Below are positions 32,661 through 41,100 of a DNA stretch of 64,000 nucleotides, piece by piece. Numbering within the stretch: the stretch's first letter is position 1; each line of letters begins with the position of its first letter. Location: assembly GCA_963833885.1 (NCBI GenBank), contig CAWHZU010000025.1:1-64000 (forward strand), read 5' to 3'. A program made the position numbers and the translations under genes. The notes beneath the pieces are model-generated. The model worked only from the letters and a program-made list of their open reading frames with translations. It was not told where the DNA came from and made no database searches. The DNA comes from JASHPR01 sp963833885 (lineage in GTDB: Bacteria > Actinomycetota > Actinomycetes > Streptosporangiales > Streptosporangiaceae).

Positions 32661-33509
32661 CTACAGTTCACGGCGGTCGAAGCTGACCAGGCCGAGCACC
32701 AGGATGAGCACCAGCCAGACGGCCGTCCAGGCCAGGTACTGCCAGGGCGGCGCGGCCAGGGCGAGGAACGGGTCGCCCTGCCCCACGGGCGATGCGGCGA
32801 GCTGCTGGGTGACGAACGACGACGGCTCGAGGTAGTAGATCGCGCCCTGCCACAGCCCATTCGTTGGCAGCAGGTACTGGCTGACCTCGCTCGCCGTGTG
32901 CAGCGCATGGATGTTGAACGCCGTGGCCAGGGTGCCGCCGACGCCTGCGAGCCAGGCCAGGCCGAAAAGTGCGATGCCGATCACGCCGGCGGCCAGCGCG
33001 GACAGCCGGGTGCTGAGCAGCAGCACGAACGTCAGCAGGACTACGCCCTCGGCGAAGACGAGCGCCGCCGCGGCGGCCGGGTCGGGCTCCACGAAGCCGG
33101 AGGTCCAGTGCACGACGGCCACCTGCAGGCCGGACACGATCGCGGTGTACGCGCCGAGCAGGCCGGCCAGGCCCAGCCACTTCCCGAGCAGCACCTCGCT
33201 GCGCCGGACCGGCCGGGCGACGACGGTCTGCAGGACGCCCGAGTCGATCTCGCTGGAGACAGCCAGCGAGCCGACGGCGGATGCGCTGAGCGCGACGATG
33301 AAGCTGAACATGAACATGAACAGCACGACCGCCTGGGGGAGTGCCAGGTTTGTCTCACCCGAGGTGAACGCTCCGCCGTGGCTCAGTTTGTAGAAGGCCC
33401 AGCCGCTGGCGCCGACGAGCACGATGGAGATGACAGCGAACGCGGCAACGAGCCGGCGCCGCACCGCCTCCCGCATGGTGAGCGACGCAATCGTCAGGAC
33501 GGCACTCAC
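32661..33509 (-). CDS. ABC-2 type transporter permease
   Basis: The start is GTG 33509, overlapping the stop of the ATPase gene by 4 nt (GTGA); this gives 282 residues. Six hydrophobic helices are visible, the first in LVAAFAVISIVLVGASGWAF. The loop with SEIDSGVLQTVVARPVRRSEVLLGKW matches the NosY/ABC-2 signature used by exporters of drugs, lipids or copper-site factors. Together with the ATPase it makes a minimal exporter. The substrate cannot be inferred. The operon also contains the anti-sigma-like protein and a sigma factor. Confidence 0.87.
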   Translation of the reverse strand: MSAVLTIASLTMREAVRRRLVAAFAVISIVLVGASGWAFYKLSHGGAFTSGETNLALPQAVVLFMFMFSFIVALSASAVGSLAVSSEIDSGVLQTVVARPVRRSEVLLGKWLGLAGLLGAYTAIVSGLQVAVVHWTSGFVEPDPAAAAALVFAEGVVLLTFVLLLSTRLSALAAGVIGIALFGLAWLAGVGGTLATAFNIHALHTASEVSQYLLPTNGLWQGAIYYLEPSSFVTQQLAASPVGQGDPFLALAAPPWQYLAWTAVWLVLILVLGLVSFDRREL

Positions 33510-34486
33510 GTTTCCCCCAGCAGCTTGAGGAAGCTCTCTTCCAGGCTCTGTTGCTCGGGTATGACGGCCTCGACCCGGCCGCCGAGCGCGACGATCGCGG
33601 CCACAAGCTCCGGCACCCGCCCGGCCGCCATCTCCTCGACCAGCAGCCAGTCTCCTTGCTCGGTCCAGCGCCCGAAGCTGGCCAGGCGCCGCCACCAGCC
33701 GCCGGGCAGGCCGGTCACCCGCAGCCGGGCGCTGGGCCTGCGGACCTTCAGCTCGGCCAGCGTCCCGGTGGCGAGCGACCGGCCCTTGCTGAGGATCGTC
33801 ACGCGGTCGCAGACGTGCTCGGCCTCTTCGAGCAGGTGGGTGTTGAGGAAGACCGTTGCACCGCGGTCACGCAGCTCGCGGATGATCACGCGGACGTGAT
33901 GGCGGCCCACCGGGTCGAGGGCGCTCGTCGGCTCGTCGAGCACCACGAGCGCGGGCTCGCCGAGCAGCGCGACCCCGAGGCCGAGCCGCTGCTGCATGCC
34001 CTTGGAGAACGTGCCGACCTTGTCGTCGCCCCGGCCGTCAAGGCCGACGACGTGCAGCGCCTCGTCCGCCGCCGCGGCCCGGCCCGGCCTGGGCATCCGC
34101 ATCAGCCTGCAATGCAGGACCAGCACCTCGCGGGCGGTCAGCCAGCTCTGGAAGCGGAACAGCTCGGGCAGGTAGCCGATCTGCCTGCGGGTCTGCAGGT
34201 CCCCGGCTGGCGCGCCCAGGACCATCGCCTCGCCGCCGGTCGGCCGGGCCAGCCCGAGCAGCAGCTTGACGGCAGTGGTCTTGCCCGCCCCGTTCGGGCC
34301 CAGGAACCCGAAGACCTCGCCGCGCGCCACGGTCATCGACAGCCCGGCCAGCGCAACCGTGCTCCGGTACCGCTTGCTCAGCTCGATCGTGTGAATGGCC
34401 GGGGACCCCGGCGGCGTGCAGCCGCCGGGGTCGCTCGCGCCGTGGCCCGCCACGGCCGCGCGCTCAGCCGATCTGGCGGGCGACAT
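33506..34486 (-). CDS. ABC transporter ATP-binding protein (exporter type)
   Basis: The chosen start is ATG 34486, overlapping the upstream gene by 23 bp, giving 326 residues; GTG 34453 is an alternative. It has Walker A GPNGAGKTT, Q-loop LPELFRFQSWLT, signature FSKGMQQRLGLG, Walker B LVVLDEPTSALDP and switch histidine in NTHLLEEAEH. The C-terminal 90 residues follow the usual DrrA-like extension. Gene order sigma, anti-sigma-like, ATPase, permease with overlaps at every junction shows one operon of four genes. Confidence 0.9.
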   Translation of the reverse strand: MSPARSAERAAVAGHGASDPGGCTPPGSPAIHTIELSKRYRSTVALAGLSMTVARGEVFGFLGPNGAGKTTAVKLLLGLARPTGGEAMVLGAPAGDLQTRRQIGYLPELFRFQSWLTAREVLVLHCRLMRMPRPGRAAAADEALHVVGLDGRGDDKVGTFSKGMQQRLGLGVALLGEPALVVLDEPTSALDPVGRHHVRVIIRELRDRGATVFLNTHLLEEAEHVCDRVTILSKGRSLATGTLAELKVRRPSARLRVTGLPGGWWRRLASFGRWTEQGDWLLVEEMAAGRVPELVAAIVALGGRVEAVIPEQQSLEESFLKLLGET

Positions 34487-35564
34487 TGAAGACGTCCTGC
34501 TTGTCGAGCAGCCCGCCGACGGCATGCACGACGCCGTCACCGCTCTCCCAGATCACCCCGGACGCGAAGCCGTTGGGGTCGGTGACGAGCAGCGCCGGTG
34601 CCCCGCCGATCTGCTCCTTCAGCTCCCACAGCCCCGACGGGACCGGCACCGGCAGGATCGATGTCGGGTTGCCGAGCAGCCGGATCTCCTGGGCCAGGCC
34701 GGCCGGCAGGCCCGGCCGTGACAGCACGAACGTCTCGAGCTGGCTGGCGGTCGCGCCCGTCGACGACGCCACCGGCCTGCGCGCCGCGACGATCGCGAGC
34801 GTGGTCACGTTGCCGTGGCCGGACGTGCCGCCGTACTGCACCGCGATCGCCGGGCCGACGGTGATCTCCAGTGTGCTTCCCGCCACGGCAGGACCGGCGC
34901 TCTGGCTGAACCGCACCGTGACTGTCACCAGTGGCTGGACCTCGACGCTGCTGATCGCCCGCACTCCGGACGGCAGCGTGGCCGGGGTGGGAAAGGCCAG
35001 ATGGGTCATTGCGCTGGCGCTGGCGAGCGAGCTCACCTGCTGGGGGCGGCCCGCCGTGCTCCAGCTCAGCTCGCCAAAGCTGAGCCGCATCGAGCCGGAC
35101 GGCTGCAGATTGCTGGGCAGCCGGCCGACGCCGGTGATGTTCTCGATCGCCCGAAGGTCGTTCGCGCTGACCCGCACCGGGGCCACCTGGGTTGGCGCGT
35201 AGACGGTCGTGAGGACCGCGGCCGCGGCCGCTCCCACGGCGAGCACGCTGGCCACGACCGCGGTCCCGGCACCGACCGAGACGTTGACCAGCCGCCGCGG
35301 CATGCGCCGGGACGGACGGACGGCCGGACGCCGGGCCGCGTCGGGCCGGCTGAGGCGGTCCTGCAGCAGGATCCACTCCAGGTCGATGTCGCCGACCTCC
35401 GGCGGCGCGGCCAGCACGCGCGCGGCCAGCGCCGCGTCCGCGGCGATCTCGGTGCTCTGGGCCTGGCAGCGGCGGCAGTCGTCGAGGTGGCGCCGGGCCA
35501 GGTCGGGCACGGCCAGCGGCTCGTCCTCGAGCCGGCGCAACACCGGGCTAGGTACGTGGTGCAT
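34464..35564 (-). CDS. Anti-sigma-factor-like membrane protein with zinc-finger motif
   Basis: The 366-residue protein carries HLDDCRRC at about residues 26-33, the His-x3-Cys-x2-Cys core of anti-sigma zinc-binding domains. One transmembrane helix follows near residues 95-118 (AGTAVVASVLAVGAAAAAVL). The remaining 240 residues are outside the membrane, with no recognised fold; they contain repeated beta-strand-like segments. Its gene overlaps the sigma-factor gene by 17 bp, the usual layout for a cognate pair. The exported domain is a candidate sensor, possibly for the substrate of the downstream exporter (inference). Confidence 0.78.
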   Translation of the reverse strand: MHHVPSPVLRRLEDEPLAVPDLARRHLDDCRRCQAQSTEIAADAALAARVLAAPPEVGDIDLEWILLQDRLSRPDAARRPAVRPSRRMPRRLVNVSVGAGTAVVASVLAVGAAAAAVLTTVYAPTQVAPVRVSANDLRAIENITGVGRLPSNLQPSGSMRLSFGELSWSTAGRPQQVSSLASASAMTHLAFPTPATLPSGVRAISSVEVQPLVTVTVRFSQSAGPAVAGSTLEITVGPAIAVQYGGTSGHGNVTTLAIVAARRPVASSTGATASQLETFVLSRPGLPAGLAQEIRLLGNPTSILPVPVPSGLWELKEQIGGAPALLVTDPNGFASGVIWESGDGVVHAVGGLLDKQDVFNVARQIG

Positions 35565-36108
35565 TCTGCAACTCCTTGCGTAGCGCTGATTCGGCTCGGC
35601 GGAGCATCGTGCCTACGTGCCCCACCTTCACGTTCATGGCCTCGGCCACCTCGGCGTAGCTCAGCCCGTTGTGCCGGAGCACGAGGACGGCCGCGGCCTT
35701 GCGGGGCAGGCGGGACAGCGCCCGCCTGACCTCGGTCCTGGACTCGGCGTCCAGCACGGTCTCCTCCGGGCCCGCCGCGGGCATCTCGACGGCCGCCGAC
35801 CGCTGACGCCGCTCGCGGCGCCGCTCGCCGCGGATGGCGTTCAGGGCCGTGTGCGCCGCGGCCGCCCGCACCCAGGCGCGGGCATGATCCGAATCCCCCG
35901 GCTCGGGGAACCGCTTGAAGGCGCTGATGAAGACGTCCTGCGCGACGTCCTGGGCTGCCTGGGCATCGCCGACGACGCCGAAGGCGATGCGCACGACCGC
36001 GGGATACTCCTCGCGGAAGAACCGCTCGAACCCGGAGAACGAGGCCCCTGGCGGTGACGAGCGCAGGTCGGTCACGAAGCTGGCTTCCATACTCATCCTC
36101 TCCGTCAC
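35548..36108 (-). CDS. ECF-type RNA polymerase sigma factor
   Basis: The 186-residue product has sigma region 2 (FEEYPAVVRIAFGVVG-like, then AQDVAQDVFISAFKRF and ARAWVRAAAAHTALNAIR). Region 4 includes LSRLPRKAAAVLVLRHNGLSYAEVAEAMNV, the helix-turn-helix for the -35 element, and ends ALRKELQ. In-frame ATG codons near 36108, 36096 and 36090 are possible starts. The gene leads the four-gene operon with the anti-sigma-like protein and ABC exporter. I did not find a confident autoregulated promoter by eye. Confidence 0.9.
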   Translation of the reverse strand: MTERMSMEASFVTDLRSSPPGASFSGFERFFREEYPAVVRIAFGVVGDAQAAQDVAQDVFISAFKRFPEPGDSDHARAWVRAAAAHTALNAIRGERRRERRQRSAAVEMPAAGPEETVLDAESRTEVRRALSRLPRKAAAVLVLRHNGLSYAEVAEAMNVKVGHVGTMLRRAESALRKELQNAPRT

Positions 36109-36249
36109 CTAAGCACCGCAGGACCAGCAGGTGTGACAGCTGCCCGCGTTGTCAAGCCGATAACACAGTCTGTGGATCAGAGCCTGTTACGCACAGTCCC
36201 GGGGTTAATCACGTCGTGCCGGGTGGCCCGCCCGCCGCAGCCTGCCGAC

Positions 36250-37557
36250 ATGACAGACAACACGCCAGCGGGTGACAAGACCCCGCACACGAACAGTCAG
36301 CCGGACCGGGACGTACCGAGGATCAGGGTCAGATCCGTGGCCGGTTTCCTGGTGGTCATCCCGCACCTGCTGGGATTCCACCCGAGCCGGAGCATGGTGG
36401 TCGTCGGCCTTGACGCGCGGCGCGGGCGCATTGTGCTCGCGTTCCGGTACGACCTGCCGGACCCGCCGGACGCGGCGCGGTCGCGGGACATCGCGGAGCA
36501 CGCCGCCGCCGTGCTGCGGAAGCGGCGGATCAGGACCGCGATCGCCGCGGGATACGGCGACGGCGTTCTGGTCACGCCGGTCGCCGAGCAGCTCAGGGCG
36601 GGCCTGCGCGGCGCCGGGATCGCAATGCGCGACCTGCTCCGGGTGCAGGACGGGCGCTACTGGTCTTACGTCTGCACGGACCCGGGCTGCTGCCCGCCGG
36701 ACGGTGTGCCGTTCGACGTATCCGCGCACCCGGCCGCGGCGGCGATGACCGCGGCCGGGATGCCGGCTCGCCCCGACCGGGCGTCGCTGGCGGACTCGCT
36801 GGCCCCGCTGACCGGCCAGGCCGCTGAGTCGATGCGCCAGGCAACGGAGCGCGCAGTGCTGCGGGCCGCGGAGCTGATCGCGTCCGCCGGCGCCCCAGGC
36901 GGCTCATCCTCCCGCATTCAGGGCGGCACATCCTCCTGCGGCCCGGCCGGCGGATCATCTCGCGCTTCCAGCGTGCCGTCCGGCAATCCAGGCGGCCTGT
37001 GGCTGGCTGTCGAGGCCGGCCGGGAGGCGGTCCGGGCCGCGATCAGCATCTACCGCCACGGCGGCCGGATCACCGACCACGACCAGCTCGCCTGGCTCAC
37101 GGTGACTATCGCCGACTTGCGGGTACGTGACGACGCCTGGGCCCGGATGGAGCCCCGGCACCGCGCCGACCACCAGCGGCTGTGGACCGACGTGGTCCGT
37201 CACGCGTGCGAGCCTTACGTGCCAGCGCCAGCGTCCCTGCTGGCGTTCACCGCGTGGCAGTCCGGCGACGGGGCGCTTGCGAACGTCGCAATCGAGCGGG
37301 CCCTCGCCGCCGACCCCGAGTACTCGATGGCGCATCTGATCGGGCAGGCGCTGGACGCGGGCCTGCCCCCGTCCGCCGCGCGGCTCCCGATGACACCGGA
37401 GGAGGTCGAGGCCAGTTACGCGGGGACCGAGCTCGGCGGCGCCGAGCGTTCGGCCTCGCGGTCGGCGCGAGGTTCGGCGCCGCGGTCGTCGGCACGAACG
37501 TCGTCGACAGGACGGTCGTCGACAACGAGGTCGGCCAGCAAGCGGCCCTCCGCGTAG
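36250..37557 (+). CDS. DUF4192-domain protein
   Basis: The chosen start is ATG 36250 giving 435 residues; the frame is open from 36133, but conserved sequence begins after residue 20. The family pattern VRSVAGFLVVIPHLLGFHPSRSMVVVGLD marks DUF4192, an actinobacterial family of unknown function. The usual second half is present (DQLAWLTVTIADLRVRDDAW, TDVVRHACEPYVPAPASLLAF, then AYL-type helices). A Ser/Gly-rich insertion of about 35 residues lies near residue 215. The last 47 residues are Ser/Arg/Ala-rich and are encoded opposite the end of the racemase gene. Confidence 0.83.
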   Translation: MTDNTPAGDKTPHTNSQPDRDVPRIRVRSVAGFLVVIPHLLGFHPSRSMVVVGLDARRGRIVLAFRYDLPDPPDAARSRDIAEHAAAVLRKRRIRTAIAAGYGDGVLVTPVAEQLRAGLRGAGIAMRDLLRVQDGRYWSYVCTDPGCCPPDGVPFDVSAHPAAAAMTAAGMPARPDRASLADSLAPLTGQAAESMRQATERAVLRAAELIASAGAPGGSSSRIQGGTSSCGPAGGSSRASSVPSGNPGGLWLAVEAGREAVRAAISIYRHGGRITDHDQLAWLTVTIADLRVRDDAWARMEPRHRADHQRLWTDVVRHACEPYVPAPASLLAFTAWQSGDGALANVAIERALAADPEYSMAHLIGQALDAGLPPSAARLPMTPEEVEASYAGTELGGAERSASRSARGSAPRSSARTSSTGRSSTTRSASKRPSA

Positions 37558-38297
37558 CGCAGCGCCGCCTCGGGCAGGCCGGCCTGCCTGCCGCTGAGCA
37601 GCACCCGCACGGTCCCGGTCCGAGACGGCGCTGCATCGGGCCTGGTATCGGTCCCGCCCGCAGCGACCCGGCGCAGAGCCTGCGCGGCGACGGCGGCCGC
37701 CGAGCGGAACAGGGTCACGCCCGGCAGCGCGGCACCGATCAGGTCGGCTGCCAGCTCATACTCGGTGCAGCCGAGCACGACCGCGCCGCAATCGGCCGGT
37801 GTGCGCGCGGCCGCACCGGCGACGGCGGCTCTGGTAGCCGCCTCGTCCCCGGCGTCGACCGCGTCGGCCAGGCCGGGGCACGGGACCGGGGTGACTCGTG
37901 CCGAGCCGGCGAAGTCGTCGATGAGCCGGCGCTGATACGTGCTGGCCGTGGTTGCCACGGTCGCCCAGATCGCCACCGAGTCGCTGAACGCCGCGGCGGG
38001 CTTGATCGCCGGAACCGTGCCGACGACCGGCATCGCGGGCTCGAACTCCGCCCGGAGCGCGGGGAGCGCGTGCACGGTTCCGGTGTTGCACGCGAACACG
38101 AGCACGTCCGGCCCGAACGCGGCGGTCGCCCTGGCGCAGGCGAGCGACCGCTGGGCGATGTCGCCCGGGCTGCGCGGCCCCCACGGCATCCCGTCCGGAT
38201 CCATGGCCAGCACCAGGTCTGCGTCGGGACGGAGCCGGTGCAGCTCGGCGGCGGTAGCGAGCAGCCCGATCCCTGAGTTGATCAGCGCGATCCGCAT
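37416..38297 (-). CDS. Aspartate/glutamate racemase-family protein
   Basis: The 293-residue protein has the two-cysteine racemase framework: VFACNTGTVHALP carries the first Cys, and AVVLGCTEYELAADLI carries the second. Two substitutions stand out against glutamate racemase MurI: the N-terminal DSGxGG motif reads NSGIG, and GCTHY reads GCTEY. It may therefore act on another substrate or be a non-racemising relative. The last 40 residues, rich in Arg, Asp and Ala, extend beyond the fold and overlap the DUF4192 gene in antisense over 142 bp. Confidence 0.75.
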   Translation of the reverse strand: MRIALINSGIGLLATAAELHRLRPDADLVLAMDPDGMPWGPRSPGDIAQRSLACARATAAFGPDVLVFACNTGTVHALPALRAEFEPAMPVVGTVPAIKPAAAFSDSVAIWATVATTASTYQRRLIDDFAGSARVTPVPCPGLADAVDAGDEAATRAAVAGAAARTPADCGAVVLGCTEYELAADLIGAALPGVTLFRSAAAVAAQALRRVAAGGTDTRPDAAPSRTGTVRVLLSGRQAGLPEAALRYAEGRLLADLVVDDRPVDDVRADDRGAEPRADREAERSAPPSSVPA

Positions 38298-38412
38298 GAA
38301 TCCAGCCTAAGAGGTTTCCCGCGCGACGGCCGGGACCAGCGCCGACGCCGAGGGTCAAGAAATTGTCAGCACCGAGCGAAAGGATGACAGTGTTGACTCC
38401 AAGGAGGGCACG

Positions 38413-38991
38413 ATGAGTGCTGTGAGCATCGCCGACGCCTGGCCCAGCTGGGGCGAGCCGTTCACCGTCGAGGATCTCGACCGGATGCCCGACGACGGTC
38501 GGCGCTACGAGCTGATTGACGGGATGCTCATCGTGAGCCCGGGTCCCAACATGGGTCATCAGCGAGTGATCATCGTTCTGGGCAGCCTGCTCGAGCAGGC
38601 ATGCCCTGAGAACTTGGTGGTCTTCGCTGATATCGGCGTACGAATCGCGGAGAACAGTGCGCTTGAACCCGATGTCGTCGTGGCACGTGTTGCCGACGCG
38701 GAAGGAGTACGGCTTGCCCGGCCGCCGGTGCTCGTCGTCGAGGTGCTCTCGCCTCATTCCGTGCTGCGGGATCTTAACCTGAAGAAGGCCGCCTACGAGC
38801 GGTTCGGTATCCCGTCGTACTGGGCGGTCGATCCCGATCTGGACCGGCCGAGCCTGCGCGCGTACGAGCTTGACGGCGGGTCCTATGCCGAGGTCGCGCA
38901 CGTCGCCGGGAGCGAGGCGTTCCGCGCCCGCAAGCCGTTCGACGTCGAGATCGTTCCGGACCGGCTGGTCGCCAAGCTCCGCCGGCGCTGA
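38413..38991 (+). CDS. Uma2-family putative restriction endonuclease-fold protein
   Basis: The 192-residue protein starts at ATG 38413 after AAGGAGG. It shows the Uma2/DUF820 PD-(D/E)xK pattern: RRYELIDGMLIVSPGP near the N-terminus, EPDVVVARV with the catalytic Asp, VVEVLSPHSVLRDLNLKKAAYERFGIP-type core with Glu and the late Lys, then YWAVDPD. The family is common in cyanobacteria and actinobacteria, usually with unknown role. There is no adjacent methylase or antitoxin gene. Confidence 0.87.
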   Translation: MSAVSIADAWPSWGEPFTVEDLDRMPDDGRRYELIDGMLIVSPGPNMGHQRVIIVLGSLLEQACPENLVVFADIGVRIAENSALEPDVVVARVADAEGVRLARPPVLVVEVLSPHSVLRDLNLKKAAYERFGIPSYWAVDPDLDRPSLRAYELDGGSYAEVAHVAGSEAFRARKPFDVEIVPDRLVAKLRRR

Positions 38992-39017
38992 CCATCCGCG
39001 GCCAGCAATCGGCCATG

Positions 39018-39599
39018 TCATCGGCCGAGTGCTGGCAGGCCATCGATGCTGACCGCGTTCTTCTCCTGGCGGTATTCGGCGAGCTCGTCGAGGGACTTCT
39101 GCTCCGCCATCTGTGCCAGCAGGTCGCGTTCCTCGGTCAACTCCATCTGGGGCACGGCGTAGCCGCAGGAGTCGGCGATGCGGTCCGCCTCCACCACGAT
39201 GATCGCCCTCCGATCGCGCCGGTCGGCACCGTGCGTCCCGTTCCGGGCAAACCGCGCGGCAAGCGCCTGCCAGCTCGGGTCATCGGGCAGCACCACGTGC
39301 CCGCGGCCGTAGATCCGGAGGATTTTCGCCTGCTTCGTGAACGAGCAGAACATGATCGTTATCCGGCCGTTCTGCCGCAGGTGCGCGATCGTCTCGGCGC
39401 CGCTGCCGGTCAGGTCGACGTAGGCCACGGTGGTCGGGTCCAGCACGGCGAACGTGTCCCGGTAGCCCTTGGGAGAGACGTTGACGTGGCCTCCCTCGCC
39501 GTCCGAGGTGAGGCACGGTGCTGTGGCCACGAAGAACACCGGCTGGCGGGCGATAAACTTCGTGAGCCGTTCGTCCAGCTCGGCATAGACCTTGCCCAT
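39018..39599 (-). CDS. Pyridoxamine 5'-phosphate oxidase-family protein
   Basis: The 193-residue protein starts at ATG 39599 with a GGAGGG site 5 nt upstream. Barrel motifs include PVFFVATAPCL, GGHVNVSPKGYRDTFAVLDPTTVAYVDLTGSGAET-type sequence, and RITIMFCSFTKQAKILRIYGRG. This is the group with an NVSPKG motif, distinct from the other split-barrel protein at 874-1545. The cofactor may be FMN, haem or F420. The gene lies opposite and between the Uma2 and tmsA-like genes. Confidence 0.85.
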   Translation of the reverse strand: MGKVYAELDERLTKFIARQPVFFVATAPCLTSDGEGGHVNVSPKGYRDTFAVLDPTTVAYVDLTGSGAETIAHLRQNGRITIMFCSFTKQAKILRIYGRGHVVLPDDPSWQALAARFARNGTHGADRRDRRAIIVVEADRIADSCGYAVPQMELTEERDLLAQMAEQKSLDELAEYRQEKNAVSIDGLPALGR

Positions 39600-39663
39600 A
39601 ATGCCCTCCTGCGTGCATTCTCGCCGTGAGGGCTAGGTGCGGGCGATATCGGGGAGGGTTGGT

Positions 39664-41085
39664 GTGACCGACGTCACTGACACGAACAATCGCGGCGTGG
39701 CACCGCGGCGCAAGCTGCCGCCAGCTCACCGAGCGGCGGTGGCCAGGCTGCAGCACGACTACGCGGCGATCCCGCCCGGCAGCCCGGTCCGGCTCGCCAA
39801 GCGAACGTCCAATCTGTTCCGGTTCCCCGACAGCAACGCGCAGGCCGGGCTTGACGTGTCCGCGTTCGGGCATGTGGTGTCCGTCGACCCGAGCACCCGC
39901 ACGGCGGTGGTCGGCGGCATGACGACCTACGAGGATCTCGCCGACGCCACCCTGGCGTACGACCTGATGCCGCTCGTCGTGCCGCAGCTGAAGACGATCA
40001 CGCTCGGCGGCGCGGTGACCGGCCTCGGGATCGAGTCGACCTCGCTGCGCAGCGGTCTGCCGCACGAGTCAGTGACCGAGATGGAGATCCTCACGGGCGA
40101 CGGGCGGGTGGTCACCGCCACCGACGACAACGAGCACGCCGCGCTGTACCGCGGTTTCCCCAACTCCTACGGCACGCTCGGCTACGCGCTGACGCTCACG
40201 ATCGAGCTCGAGCCCGTGGCGCCGTACGTGCACCTGCGCCACTTCCGCTTCGGCACCCCGGAAGCCTGCATGGACGCGGTCGCGCAGATCGCGGCGGACG
40301 GCAGCTACCACGGGCACCGGGCGGACTTCGTGGACGGCACGGCGTTCAGCCTCGACGAGATGTACCTGACCGTCGGCGCCTTCAGCGACGTCGCGCCGTG
40401 GCGCAGCGACTATACGCGGGAACGCATCTACTACCGGTCGATCCGCGGGCCCAAGGAAGACTTCCTCACTATCCGCGACTACCTGTGGCGCTGGGACACC
40501 GACTGGTTCTGGTGCGCCGGGGCCTTCGGTGTGCAGAACCCGGTGATCCGCCGGGTCTGGCCGCGCCGGTACCGCCGCTCGGACACCTACCGCAAGCTGA
40601 TCGCCCTCGACCGCAAGTACGGCTTTTCCGCGGCGCTGAACGCCCGCCGCGGCCTGCCGTCACGCGAGTACGTCGCCCAGGACGTGGACATCCCGGTCGG
40701 GCGCGGCGCGGAGTTCCTGCGCTGGTTCGTCCCGCACGTCGGCATGAGCCCGGTCTGGCTCTGCCCGATGCGGCTGCGCGGCACCCCGCTCAGCAAGCAG
40801 CCCTGGCCGCTGTACCCGCTGCATCCCGGCGACGTCTACGTGAACTTCGGCTTCTGGGGCACCCGTTCGCTGCCGCCAGGGGCCGGGGACGGCCACTACA
40901 ACCGGCTGATCGAGGAAGAGGTGACCGCCCTCGGCGGCCGCAAGGGGCTCTACTCCTCGTCGTTCTACTCCGAGGACGAGTTCTGGGCCCTGCACAACGG
41001 CCCGGAATACGCGACACTGAAGGACGATTATGACCATCAGGGTCGGCTCGCCGGGCTGTACGAGAAGTGCGTTCGCGGGAAGTAA
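39664..41085 (+). CDS. tmsA: FAD-linked oxidoreductase, probable TmsA-like reductase
   Basis: The start is GTG 39664 after GGGAGGG, giving 473 residues. An FAD-binding (PCMH-type) domain shows TRTAVVGGMTTYEDL, TITLGGAVTGLGIESTS and NSYGTLGYALTLTIEL. The C-terminal half resembles the DHCR24/oxidoreductase cap. It lies 15 bp upstream of a cyclopropane-fatty-acid-synthase-family gene. In actinobacteria this pair makes 10-methyl-branched fatty acids such as tuberculostearic acid: the methyltransferase adds a methylene group to oleoyl lipids, and this FAD enzyme reduces it. The gene symbol relies on that context. Confidence 0.75.
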   Translation: MTDVTDTNNRGVAPRRKLPPAHRAAVARLQHDYAAIPPGSPVRLAKRTSNLFRFPDSNAQAGLDVSAFGHVVSVDPSTRTAVVGGMTTYEDLADATLAYDLMPLVVPQLKTITLGGAVTGLGIESTSLRSGLPHESVTEMEILTGDGRVVTATDDNEHAALYRGFPNSYGTLGYALTLTIELEPVAPYVHLRHFRFGTPEACMDAVAQIAADGSYHGHRADFVDGTAFSLDEMYLTVGAFSDVAPWRSDYTRERIYYRSIRGPKEDFLTIRDYLWRWDTDWFWCAGAFGVQNPVIRRVWPRRYRRSDTYRKLIALDRKYGFSAALNARRGLPSREYVAQDVDIPVGRGAEFLRWFVPHVGMSPVWLCPMRLRGTPLSKQPWPLYPLHPGDVYVNFGFWGTRSLPPGAGDGHYNRLIEEEVTALGGRKGLYSSSFYSEDEFWALHNGPEYATLKDDYDHQGRLAGLYEKCVRGK

Positions 41086-41100
41086 CGAAGGAGACGGGCC

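Noticed and set aside
39018..39599. Duplicate of the flavoprotein at 874-1545
   Set aside because: Both are split-barrel proteins, but motifs and lengths differ (NVSPKG versus GSSGNQAL), so they are distant relatives rather than a recent duplication.
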